DNA of 17,714 nucleotides from Bolinopsis microptera (GCF_026151205.1 NW_026971930.1:1-17714); one strand, 5' to 3'. Shown: positions 8,580 through 17,048, numbered from the stretch's first letter. Notes: generated by a model not told the origin, from the sequence alone. Translations and numbers: made by a program.

Positions 8580-8821
8580 TAATAAGCACTGCTACATTTG
8601 ACTAGAATATGATAGAGGAGGGAAAAATCCAACAGGTGAATTAAAACCCCGTGCTATAATACTACTCTTTCTTAACTTTAACTATCTCATCAATCAAGGT
8701 TCTTCAAAACGGTCTTCTTCTCTGTTGGTAGGTTATACATTTGTGTCATTGTAAACTTAAAGTTAAATTATTTAAACGTAATTAAATTGATACATCTCAC
8801 TAATTCAATATATTTATCCAG

Positions 8822-8914
8822 GTGTTTGGGCAGAGTCGGACAGATTTTAGAAAAGCGCTAGAGTACCATCCTGCAGAAGACGACGAACAAATCAGCACTG
8901 CTACATTTTACTAG
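8822..8914 (+). CDS. Candidate terminal exon, copy 2 (unknown protein)
   Basis: Same acceptor context as copy 1. The frame reads VFGQSRTDFRK, ALEYHPAEDDEQ, ISTATFY and a stop at 8912-8914. The acidic, tyrosine-containing end could be a cytoplasmic tail, but that is a guess. The two copies could be alternative last exons of one transcript, or two decayed pieces of a duplicated locus. No AATAAA lies close downstream; the first one I see is near 9770. Confidence 0.25.
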   Translation: MFGQSRTDFRKALEYHPAEDDEQISTATFY

Positions 8915-8928
8915 AATATGATAGAGGA

Positions 8929-10928
8929 GTTATACTGTTATTCTCCCCTTTGCTTTTTCGCTGAAGCTCGTTTACGGACAACACTTCCCCTGGAACTGGA
9001 TCACAATCACGAAAGATAAAACCCGAAGGTGACCTACTCTGATCTTGTTATCTCAGATTCTCACAAAGTAAATTTATCATAATTTCCGCATACCCCTCTA
9101 AGTAAGACAGTGCTAATTTAGTCGTTTACTATTATATGTTTCGATGAAATTTTCGAATTTTTTTAATAGACTCAGTTTCTAATGAAATTAAATCGTGAAA
9201 TCATTTTCTAATGTCATTTATTGTTAACTTGAATGCAACTTGGTTGTGAAATAGGTTATTTTATTTCTGTGCAAATTTGTAGACTTATAAGTCAACTACT
9301 TGCAGGATAAGATTTTCAACAGAACCAAAACTCAAGAGCGGTACCCAAAACAAAGATGTGGTTTGCAAGGGAGGCAGTGGTCAAATATCCTGTTCAAACT
9401 AAACAGAATTCTCGTCAGATCCGGTAAAATTATAATGATTTGATAAAATTATCAATGCAAATGACAATCTTTTAGCTTACAAAATCAGTCAAGCAATCTT
9501 GACCATATTGTTTCAGATTTTGAACTATACCGCCGCAACCACATATAATGACTTAAAGGAATACTTAAACCAAGTTTGGGAATCACTTCATGTCTAGAAC
9601 CGATGTAACAAATGTTCCACTTTTGTCCCAATAATCCTCTTATTCCTCCTGGGTATCCCATATTCAATTTGGCGACCAATTTGGTATTAGATTTTCGTTA
9701 AAGCTCCTATCAAAATTATGTACAATTAGCACACGTACCTTACCTGAATTCTCTCCAAGAGAAGTGGGCAAATAAAATAATATATTGTTGTAATATTTCA
9801 ACTTCATGACCGAAATGTTGTAACGAGATGTACACGATCGCTTACTTTGTCATTACTTTATTACAGTAATCTATAAATAATCATACTTTACACACATCCC
9901 TTTACACGCTGTAGGGTGAACACTGCACATAGGCGTATCATTCCACTTAAAATTCAACATTAACCATGTACACGCACTAATTGCCCATTTTTGTCGAGAA
10001 ATGGTACATGAAAATGTAACCATTTATCGACAGAAATACGAACGAATACCAACCTTCCCAATAACACCAGTTTGTATCTAAACATTTGCTCCTAATAGCA
10101 ACACTGACGTAATTTGTTTTATTTTCAGTTACTGATGGACTGACCTGCCATTGTGTGATACTGATAGTGCGCCGAAGGACCTCTCTGACATGAAAACGGC
10201 TATTTCTGGAAGATAATGTACTGCTGGGAATAATTTATACTCTATGTAATGTTAATGGTCTCCTTCTCCTTAAACTGTAAAACATACACTATATATAGGT
10301 GAGAACATATTAGAATTTTTGGAATATATGGCTTACAAATACAATTTAGTCACACTGCAGTAGGCTTAATATTCAATATTGTAAACAGTCATAATTGTGG
10401 GTAAAGTTTTGGTAGTAAAATCAGTAATGCATCATGTCCCAAACCATCTGATATTAATAAACCGAGTTTCAACATCTTTGATCAATTAAAATGAATTACT
10501 TTCAGTTACTGCCGAAATGTTCTTCTACAAATCCTCTATAATGATGCCGAAGGCTTGAACTTGAAGATTGAGTCTTAATAATAATATCGAAACAATTAAT
10601 AGATGTTGCTCCTATCAAAGAAATTAAGATGATATTTCCAGTTCATAATGATACACTGTATACTCACTGCACTGGATTTAGAAAGATAACCATTGCATAT
10701 TATAATCCGTTGTTTCAATATTTTGTTTTCTTTGTTGATATCACTAACTGATCGATGATCTAATTAGGTTTGATTTCTAACATAAACTGTGAGAGAAGCC
10801 TTATATTAGTGTGTAATGTATTTGCAGTAGTGCGCCGTGACGTAATAGGACAAAAAGTACCTGCCACCAATGGTCAACACCAAAAGCGCGGCGTACTGCG
10901 CGCGACCAACTATTTCGCCCGTACAATA
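8929..10928. other. Long AT-rich region without a supported gene
   Basis: Small open frames occur (for example one of 64 codons on the minus strand at 9485-9679), but none shows a domain, splice support or repeat relatives. Two acceptor-like sites, TTATTTTCAGTTACTG (about 10130) and TTACTTTCAGTTACTG (about 10505), share a following CAGTTACTG and a later GCCGAAGG. This hints at a weak old duplication with no open frame. Confidence 0.4.
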
Positions 10929-10999
10929 TATGGAACAGATATTTTACGAGTATCACCCGTTAAAGATTAGGCGGAATGACAGGCTGAGCGCGGCCCAGT
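10929..10999 (+). repeat. Module pair M4-M1 (fragment)
   Basis: Module M4 (TATGGAACAgATATTTTACG .. TATCACCCGTTA, 10929-10962) is joined through AAAGATTA to module M1 (GGCGGAATGACAGGCTGAGC .., 10970-10999). M4 recurs at 11612-11645 and inverted at 11871-11904. M1 recurs at 11309-11338 and inverted at 11356-11385. The connecting AAAGATT matches the inner end of the M2 arms, so this looks like a recombined or nested fragment. Confidence 0.75.
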
Positions 11000-11180
11000 A
11001 AAACAAAATATATTTACCTGGCTCGCCAGTCCCTGTGCATGGCGCTTTTTTCATGCTTCCTGAACAGGTCTTACTTTATACTTGAAGGGAGCGAGCAATA
11101 AGCTAGCAAGCTAATATAACGTTGGAGGACTTCACCGCTTCGACGCGCCGCGCGAACTAGCATTCTTGCTTCGCATCGTC

Positions 11181-11219
11181 GATCGTTGCTTTGCTTAGCT
11201 TCGCAGAGCAACGATCTCG
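11181..11219. repeat. Imperfect hairpin GATCGTTGCTTTGC / GCAGAGCAACGATC
   Basis: Inverted arms GATCGTTGCTTTGC and GCAGAGCAACGATC are separated by a short loop, with one imperfect pair. A related GAGATCGTTGCTCTaCTTCGC appears near 12708. It probably belongs to the same family of GC-rich fold-back sequences. Confidence 0.6.
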
Positions 11220-11244
11220 ATGGGTTGACATCGTCAATTAAACT

Positions 11245-11430
11245 TTACCTGGGGACCTCAGGCTATCATGTTTATAAACATATAGATTAGGAATAGAGAT
11301 TAGCTTTAGGCGGAATGACAGGCTGAGCGCGGTCCAGTTAATCAAGCTATAACTTACTGGGCGGCGCTCAGCCTGTCATTCCGCCGAATCTTTATGTTTA
11401 TGAACATAATAATCTGGGGTCCCCAGGTAA
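11245..11430. mobile_element. Nested palindromic (fold-back) element of 186 bp
   Basis: The outer arms (M2) at 11245-11290 and 11387-11430 are near-perfect inverted repeats starting TTACCTGGGGACC. The inner arms (M1) at 11309-11338 and 11356-11385 are a second inverted repeat of 30 bp (GGCGGAATGACAGGCTGAGC..) around a 17-bp loop. The whole element can fold into one long hairpin. It has no coding capacity, so it is a MITE or fold-back type non-autonomous element. I could not identify a clean TSD: left flank CAATTAAACT, right flank GCTATAAAGT. Confidence 0.8.
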
Positions 11431-11546
11431 GCTATAAAGTATAACGTAAATAATATATTTTGTACTTGCAAATTGACATTTTCAAACCATGTATTTACAA
11501 AGTTTAATGTAAGAACAATACAAAATCAAAATCAAAATCAGTGCCT

Positions 11547-11654
11547 AGGTGCGCGTTGTAGGTTTATAACCTACCAGGACGCGCGCCGAGTTGGACTCGT
11601 CGACGGTCCTGTATGGAACAAATATTTTACGAGTATCACCCGTTAAGGTGCGCG
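11547..11654 (+). mobile_element. 90-bp M3-M4 mini-element with 9-bp TSD
   Basis: The body at 11556-11645 runs from TTGTAGGTTTATAACC through the M3 hairpin core to M4, ending ATCACCCGTTA. AGGTGCGCG lies directly on both sides (11547-11555 and 11646-11654). It has no terminal inverted repeats and no ORF. The same body in opposite orientation is at 11864-11960 with a different TSD, so the element moves as a unit. Confidence 0.75.
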
Positions 11655-11851
11655 GCGTTCTTTTCGACTTTTTGCATAGTTAAGGAGACCAATTAACAAT
11701 CTAATAAGCTGATGTATGCAGAATAAATCGAATCAAGTAAAAGATTAATTACACAAATATCATATCATTACCAATCACACATACGTCATTATAAATACTT
11801 TTGCAAAAATTTAAAAATTTAAATACAAAATAGAATTCTAGGTATGCCATG

Positions 11852-11972
11852 CAAAGACTTAATTAACGCATAACGGGTGATACTCGTAAAATATTTGTTC
11901 CGTATATAAGGACCGTCGACGAGTCCAACTCGGCGCGCGTCCTGGTAGGTTATTAACCTTCAAAGACTTAAT
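11852..11972 (-). mobile_element. 97-bp M3-M4 mini-element, minus orientation, 12-bp TSD
   Basis: The body at 11864-11960 is flanked by CAAAGACTTAAT at 11852-11863 and 11961-11972. Read on the minus strand it starts AAGGTTAATAACC, has the M3 core identical to the other two copies, then M4, and ends CCCGTTATGCGTTA. With the copy at 11556-11645 it forms an inverted repeat with arms of about 85 bp and a spacer of about 225 bp. Independent, different TSDs show two separate insertions rather than one palindromic element. TSDs of 9 and 12 bp suggest retroposition rather than a fixed-length transposase cut, but this is inference. Confidence 0.8.
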
Positions 11973-12004
11973 GAAAAATTTAGGAAAGAAAAATTTTTAG
12001 GAAA

Positions 12005-12295
12005 GAAAAATTTTTATTTACCACAAATAATCAATACATAATGTTATATTCATAAATAAATTCAAATTTCAATTTCAAACCCATATACAGTACGCCGCGC
12101 ACACAGCCAAAATTTAAAATTGTTCAGAAATTCGTAGGTCAGCTGTAGGCGCCGCGCACAGGATCTATTTAATTGTTAACTTACAATTACATGTCACATT
12201 TCTTAACTACTAGAGCCAAAATTTCAGAAGCAAAATAATTTAAAAGATATTTCTGTCGTTTACTCAGTACAGGCCGTGAGCACTGCGATCTAATT
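12005..12295 (+). repeat. Dispersed repeat of ~290 bp, copy 1
   Basis: Aligns with 16550-16830. Shared blocks include ATCAATACA..ATGTTATATT, GATCTATTTAATTG-like, ACAATTACATGTCACATTT, ACTAGAGCCAAAATTTCAGA and CAGTACAGGCC..ACTGC. The middle is less similar and here contains two CGCCGCGC octamers. It is non-coding and no structural class is evident. Confidence 0.8.
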
Positions 12296-12781
12296 AATAT
12301 AATAACATGCATAACATGTTTATTGCATAACATGTTTATGGGGATAAAACTAAAAATATTCATTCTGCTTTTTTTAAATAATTATATTGTTGGTTTCCTC
12401 AATGTAATGTTTTCTAAAACTTTATTCAAAACATAATTTCAAAAAAAATCGTTTTTCTTCAATCCTTGAAATTTAATTTTATAAAGGTTTAAACTGTTTT
12501 AAAGCTTGATGTCCAAAAAAAGTTTGTCCTGATATGGTTGAGGCAATTTGTATTGTTGCAACAAGCATTAAATATTTTATTTATGATTCAAATATAAAAA
12601 TAATTATTAAAAAATATTATATTATTATAATGCAAATATGAAATAATGTTGAACGACAATGTCGCTTTTTTCGCCGCGCGTACTGTCATGCTTGATTCGC
12701 TGACGCTGACGAGATCGTTGCTCTACTTCGCTTGTTTAAGGATTCTGCCCTCATACTAGAGACCATGCTCATTAAATATTA
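12296..12781. other. AT-rich stretch between dispersed repeat and retrotransposon insertion
   Basis: Mostly AT-rich non-coding DNA. The GC-rich patch near 12665-12730 carries a CGCCGCGC octamer (12672-12679) and a GAGATCGTTGCTCT word related to the hairpin at 11181-11219, so it is probably another fold-back fragment. No gene is seen. Confidence 0.4.
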
Positions 12782-12796
12782 AATTGCATACATCTA

Positions 12797-13340
12797 ATGA
12801 TAACTGTGAAATGCAAGGATGTGCAGACTAAGCCAGTTCTTCTTCCAGTTGATGGTCTAGAGTTACCAAAGGGAACAGTCCTAGGAGACCAAGCCAGGCT
12901 GGACATTTCTGCAAGATCGATTTGGAATGCTTCAGAGAGGGTATTTTTTGATGTAAGGGTATTTCATGCCCCAGCCCCCTCCAATGCAAGCAAACCGATA
13001 CCAGCAATGTACCTGTCCCATGAAAATGAGAAAAAGCGATGTTACAATGCAAGGGTTCTTGAAGTGGAGAAAGGAAGCTTCACACCTTTAGTGTTCTCGA
13101 CTTCTGGTGGAATGGGTGGTGAAGCTGAGAGACTGGTCAAGAAGCTGGCCAGTAAGATGGAGTACCTACTAACCACACTGGCCAGAGATACTCAGACGCC
13201 GTAGGATACATAAGAAAGCGCCTTCGCTTTGAAATCCTCAGAACAACAGTGATTTCTCTCCGTGGAGACAGAGGTGCGAGAAAAAACATTGTTGATATAA
13301 ACAGTCTAGATCTTAACTTGGAGCCACAAGGCCAAGGGTA
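12797..13340 (+). pseudogene. 3'-end fragment of RLE retrotransposon ORF (endonuclease region), frameshifted
   Basis: Matches codons for residues about 596-773 of the longer copy at 13377-15710. It carries the endonuclease segments RLDISARSIWNASER, FFDVRVFHAPAP and EKKRCYNARVLEVEKGSF. By my count about 19 substitutions fall in 370 aligned bases before the break. An extra 8 bp (TACTAACC, about 13167-13174) shifts the frame and gives a stop at 13202-13204. Beyond it the DNA still matches up to the element's normal stop near 13340. The ATG at 12797 is an internal methionine of the element, not a real start. The zinc-finger cysteines and the reverse transcriptase are absent. Confidence 0.88.
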
Positions 13341-13376
13341 ATTTTAATTGTTAAGGGAATTTTTTGAATTCTTGAA

Positions 13377-15710
13377 CCCACTCCAGATGTGATAAAAGTA
13401 CTGAAAGAGAAGCATCCCAAGGCATCACCTGCATCAAAGGGAAGCTGTCTGAGTGGACCAGTGAGGAGAGTAGAGCCGGTTATCTTTGACAGTATTGACG
13501 GGGAATCGATAAGACAAGCAGCAAAGAGAGTACAGGGTGCTGCAGGGCCTTCAGGAATGGATGCGGATGCGTGGAAGAGACTACTGTGTTCTAAACAGTT
13601 TGGTAAGAAGTGTGAGGATCTATGCAATGCTATAGCAGGGATAGCAAGGAAACTATGTGTCAGGAATCTGGATCCAACGATGTTGACCTCATTGACAGCA
13701 TGTCGACTTGTTCCCCTGGATAAAAAGCCTGGCGTCAGGCCTGTTGGCATTGGTGAAGTCTTACGAAGGATAATAGGGAAGACAGTGATGACCCTCCTAC
13801 AGAAGGATCTGGTTGGTGCCACTGCTCCTATTCAAGTGTGTGCTGGTCTTCAGGGAGGAGTGGAAGCAGCTGTTCATGCTGCGAGGGACTGCTTTGAAGA
13901 TCCTGAAACTGAAGCCATCATCTTAGTGGATGCAGAGAATGCATTCAACTTGCTGAACCGAGAGGCAGCTCTTAACAACATGTATATTGTATGTCCAGAA
14001 GTTGCTACCTACATTATGAACACCTACAGAATGCCTGCTAGACTGTTTATTGCAGGAGAAGATGAACATCTTTTTAGTGAAGAAGGGACAACACAAGGTG
14101 ATCCACCTGCTATGGGATTTTATGCATGTGGTACAATACCATTGATTGATGCAGGAAACATTGAGAGAAAAGTGACTCAGATCTGGTATGCTGATGACTC
14201 TGCTGCTGGGGGAAAACTGGAAGAAATGAGGAAATGGTGGGATAACCTCTGCATTAAAGGACCACTTTTTGGTTACAACCCTAAATCTTCCAAGACATGG
14301 GTGATAGTCAAGCCTGAGCACGAAGAGAAGGCAAGAAACTTGTTCCCAGATGTCAATGTGACAAGTATTGGTCGACGATATCTGGGCAGCTTTATCGGAA
14401 CTGATGAAGGAAAAGGGGCTTTCATCGAGGAAAAAGTTCAAGAATGGTGTCGTGATCTTAAACAATTAAGTGATATAGCATCAAGAGAACCTCAAATAGC
14501 ATACAGTGCATACATGTATGGGCTTAGTAAAAGATGGAACTATGTGTGCAGAACTACCCCAGGAGTTGCAGATAGGCTCACTCCTCTGGAACAAGTAACA
14601 CGCGATGAGTTTATCCCAGCTATCATCAACAGGCTGTTTAGCTGCACTGATGAACTAAGGAACATAATGGCTCTACCACCAAGATATGGAGGATTGGGTA
14701 TACCAGTTATGATGGACATGGCAGACCGAGAGTACAAATTCTCATGTAGAGCCACAAAACCCCTTAAAGAAGCTATTCTCAAGCAGGTAGACAACTACAC
14801 AGAGGACTGGAGAGTAAGCAAAGGAGTGAAAACTGAGATAACAACTGAACGAAATCTCTTCTATCGACAAAAACAAGCGGAAATACGCCAGGAGCTCGAG
14901 TCAACACCACTGGCAAAGTTGATGTTCCAACTAGCTGCTGAGAAAGGGGCAAGTGCGTGGTTAACAGCACTACCTTTAAAAGAGTATGGATATCTGATGA
15001 ACAAACAACAGTTCTCAGACGCACTAGCACTCAGATATAACCTAAACTTAAAGGACAGCCCTAAGACATGTACGTGTGGCCAAAAGTACTCAGCAAACCA
15101 TGCGCTCATCTGCAAACTCGGTGGATATGTGTCACTGCGGCACAACTCGCTGAGAGACACCTTTGCTGAACTAATGAGAACTGTGAAATGCAAGGATGTG
15201 CAGACTGAGCCAGTTCTTCTTCCAGTTGATGGTCTGAAGTTGCCTAAGGGAACAGTACTTGGAGACCAAGCTAGGCTGGACATTTCTGCAAGATCGATTT
15301 GGAATGCTTCAGAGAGGGCATATTTTGATGTAAGGGTATTTCATGCCCCAGCCCCCTCCAATGCAAGCAAATCGATCCCAGCAATGTACCAGTCCCATGA
15401 AAATGAGAAAAAGCGATGTTACAACGCAAGGGTTCTTGAAGTGGAGAAAGGAAGCTTCACACCTTTAGTGTTCTCGACTTCTGGTGGAATGGGTAGTGAG
15501 GCTGAAAGACTGGTAAAAAAGCTGGCCAGTAAGATGGAGTACCACACTGGCCAGAGGTACTCGGATGCTGTAGGTTACATCAGAAAGCGCCTTCGCTTTG
15601 AAATCCTAAGAACAACAGTGATTTCTCTCCGTGGAGACAGAGGTGCGAGAAAAAACATTGTTAATATAAACAGTCTAGATCTTAACTTGGAGCCACAAGG
15701 CCAAGGGTAA
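13377..15710 (+). CDS. Reverse transcriptase / restriction-like endonuclease polyprotein, 5' truncated
   Basis: The enzyme reverse-transcribes its own RNA at a nick made by its C-terminal nuclease. The frame is open from 13368 and runs to 15710 with no true ATG start: 13389 is a GTG, and the first ATG is about 57 codons later. Numbering from the GTG codon, the fingers (R-P-V-G-I-G-E-V-L-R-R-I) are near 117-128, motif A VDAENAFN near 180-187, motif B TTQGDPPAM at 234-242, motif C WYADD at 266-270, motif D GYNPKSSKTW near 295-304 and motif E RRYLGS near 329-334. A CCHC knuckle (Cys561, Cys563, His571, Cys575) follows. Then comes a PD-(D/E)XK-like core with Asp631, Asp647 and the KKRCYN..EVEK segment (674-687). 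This order, RT then CCHC then RLE, is that of R2/NeSL/HERO-group LINEs. The N-terminal zinc-finger/Myb region is missing. All visible catalytic residues are intact. Confidence 0.9.
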   Translation, partial: PTPDVIKVLKEKHPKASPASKGSCLSGPVRRVEPVIFDSIDGESIRQAAKRVQGAAGPSGMDADAWKRLLCSKQFGKKCEDLCNAIAGIARKLCVRNLDPTMLTSLTACRLVPLDKKPGVRPVGIGEVLRRIIGKTVMTLLQKDLVGATAPIQVCAGLQGGVEAAVHAARDCFEDPETEAIILVDAENAFNLLNREAALNNMYIVCPEVATYIMNTYRMPARLFIAGEDEHLFSEEGTTQGDPPAMGFYACGTIPLIDAGNIERKVTQIWYADDSAAGGKLEEMRKWWDNLCIKGPLFGYNPKSSKTWVIVKPEHEEKARNLFPDVNVTSIGRRYLGSFIGTDEGKGAFIEEKVQEWCRDLKQLSDIASREPQIAYSAYMYGLSKRWNYVCRTTPGVADRLTPLEQVTRDEFIPAIINRLFSCTDELRNIMALPPRYGGLGIPVMMDMADREYKFSCRATKPLKEAILKQVDNYTEDWRVSKGVKTEITTERNLFYRQKQAEIRQELESTPLAKLMFQLAAEKGASAWLTALPLKEYGYLMNKQQFSDALALRYNLNLKDSPKTCTCGQKYSANHALICKLGGYVSLRHNSLRDTFAELMRTVKCKDVQTEPVLLPVDGLKLPKGTVLGDQARLDISARSIWNASERAYFDVRVFHAPAPSNASKSIPAMYQSHENEKKRCYNARVLEVEKGSFTPLVFSTSGGMGSEAERLVKKLASKMEYHTGQRYSDAVGYIRKRLRFEILRTTVISLRGDRGARKNIVNINSLDLNLEPQGQG

Positions 15711-15727
15711 TTTTTGAGTGTTTAGGG

Positions 15728-15905
15728 AATTTTTTATATTCTTAAAGGTTTGTTTTTATATAGGGTCATTGCTATATTATGTGTATATTGTTTGAATAAT
15801 TTTTTCTTCTTTTTTATTCAAAAAAATTTTTTGAATTCTTAAAGGGTTGATTTTATATAGGGTCATTGCTATGTATATTGTTTGAATAATTTTATTTAAA
15901 AAAAA
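15728..15905 (+). repeat. Tandem duplication in the retrotransposon 3' UTR
   Basis: 15728-15824 and 15825-15905 share AATTTTTT(AT/GA)ATTCTTAAAGG, ATATAGGGTCATTGCTAT and GTATATTGTTTGAATAATTTT, with a few changes and small indels. The shorter upstream fragment (piece 1) breaks off about 16 bases into this unit, at 13373. The 3' UTR is where the element's RT would bind its RNA. Confidence 0.8.
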
Positions 15906-15920
15906 TTAATTGCATACATC

Positions 15921-16549
15921 GTTCTCTGAGAACAATGCTAAACACCACATCATCTAAACCGAAAATTATATGCAAAACGGATTTGAAATTACGAAGTTAT
16001 GAAGCATTTATCAGGAAATTATGGATTGGTGTGCTACGACACAGTAATCAGCTTTCATATGAGTAAGTACATAGCATAGTACTATGTCTATTGTGCTGGT
16101 GCATTACTTTGTTAATGTACCGAAGGGGTATCTTTAGGAGATTCTTGATCTTTTGGCAGGGCCCCTCCTCATTCAACCTTAAATCACAGTTTTTCGATCA
16201 TACGGCTGAGTCAACAGAGGAGACATTTCACTAATATGTAACTTTGCACCGATCCAACGCAAACAGATCCTTAGTTATATCCCTAAACTTCCCATTTTTT
16301 CAAGCGTAGCTCAGAAGGCCGAACACAATTCAATACAATTTGATTCAAACCAATCATTCAGAATACATAAAAATGCAAATATTAACTTTCATTTGGATAA
16401 GTTAAAACCATTATTATGTTATTTTCATTATGCTACAAGTTACTTAAGGGTGCAATGAAAATGTTTCTGATCAATCTGAAATATTTCACCACTAGTACCT
16501 CTTAGCAATGTACTGAGTAATTCATTGCAGTACACCTCTTAAGAAGAAG
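15921..16549. other. AT-rich intergenic region, no gene recognised
   Basis: Flank of the retrotransposon insertion. No open frame with a recognisable product, no clear repeat relatives in the window and no RNA gene fold were seen. Confidence 0.4.
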
Positions 16550-16830
16550 AAAATAAAATTTTCATTTGCCACAAAACAATCAATACAGATTATGTTATAT
16601 TTATATAGATAAATAATAATAATAATAATTCTATACAGTTACATAATTGAAACAATTATGGCCCCTTATTATAGATAAAGTCAAAGTTGAAAATTCAGGG
16701 TCTATTTAATTGTCATCATACAATTACATGTCACATTTATTAGTTACTAGAGCCAAAATTTCAGAAGCATAATAATTTTTGGGGAAATTTCGGTCGTTCG
16801 CGCAGTACAGGCCATTAAAACTGCAATGCC
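16550..16830 (+). repeat. Dispersed repeat of ~290 bp, copy 2
   Basis: Same orientation as 12005-12295, sharing ATGTTATATT, TCTATTTAATTG, ACAATTACATGTCACATTT and ACTAGAGCCAAAATTTCAGA. It differs by a short ATA/AAT microsatellite (about 16615-16630) and lacks the two CGCCGCGC octamers in the middle. Confidence 0.8.
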
Positions 16831-17048
16831 AATAAAGGAGAATTCCCTAAATCGCACGCTCATGATTGAGCGCGCCTCTGCAAACATCGGTACCACTCAA
16901 GCATGAAATACTGGGCAGTACGCGGTTCTGCGTAGGCATCTGTATCACAAGTTTCATTCAACTACCCAATTATTTGACATGTACAATGTAATTGTATTGA
17001 AACAAAAGTATATTAATTCGTGTTCAATACGTTTTATTGTTTTTCTAG

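Larger units (their letters stand above)
8385..8928. repeat. Direct duplication of ~220-235 bp (two copies)
   Basis: 8385-8617 and 8711-8928 align over GTAGGTT.. CATTTGTGTCATTGTAAAC.. to ACTAGAATATGATAGAGGAG, with scattered substitutions and small indels. Copy spacing is about 320 bp. The duplication contains an intron end, an acceptor and the exon-like block described separately. Confidence 0.9.
12782..15920 (+). mobile_element. Composite RLE-type non-LTR retrotransposon insertion with 13-bp TSD
   Basis: AATTGCATACATC occurs at 12782-12794 and 15908-15920, directly at the outer edges of the element-derived sequence. Inside are two pieces in the same orientation. Piece 1 (12795-about 13374) is the 3' end of an element's ORF and the first part of its 3' UTR. 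Piece 2 (about 13375-15907) is a longer 5'-truncated copy with a full 3' UTR and an A-rich tail (eight A at 15898-15905). No TSD is seen at the internal junction. One TSD around both pieces suggests one insertion event. Confidence 0.85.

Noticed and set aside
9485-9679. Minus-strand open frame of 64 codons
   Set aside because: No family resemblance, no hydrophobic or repeat pattern, no splice or promoter context; length is within chance.
10770-10970. Plus-strand open frame of 66 codons
   Set aside because: It runs through module M4 and other GC-rich repeat fragments and has no domain, so it is a by-product of repeat DNA.
11561-11958. The two M3-M4 copies read as a single palindromic transposon with 85-bp terminal inverted repeats
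   Set aside because: Each arm has its own, different flanking direct repeat (AGGTGCGCG versus CAAAGACTTAAT), which fits two independent insertions better than one element.
13313-15283. Several minus-strand open frames of 83-180 codons across the retrotransposon
   Set aside because: They lie opposite a clear reverse transcriptase/endonuclease frame with recognisable motifs and have no recognisable domains of their own: antisense shadows.
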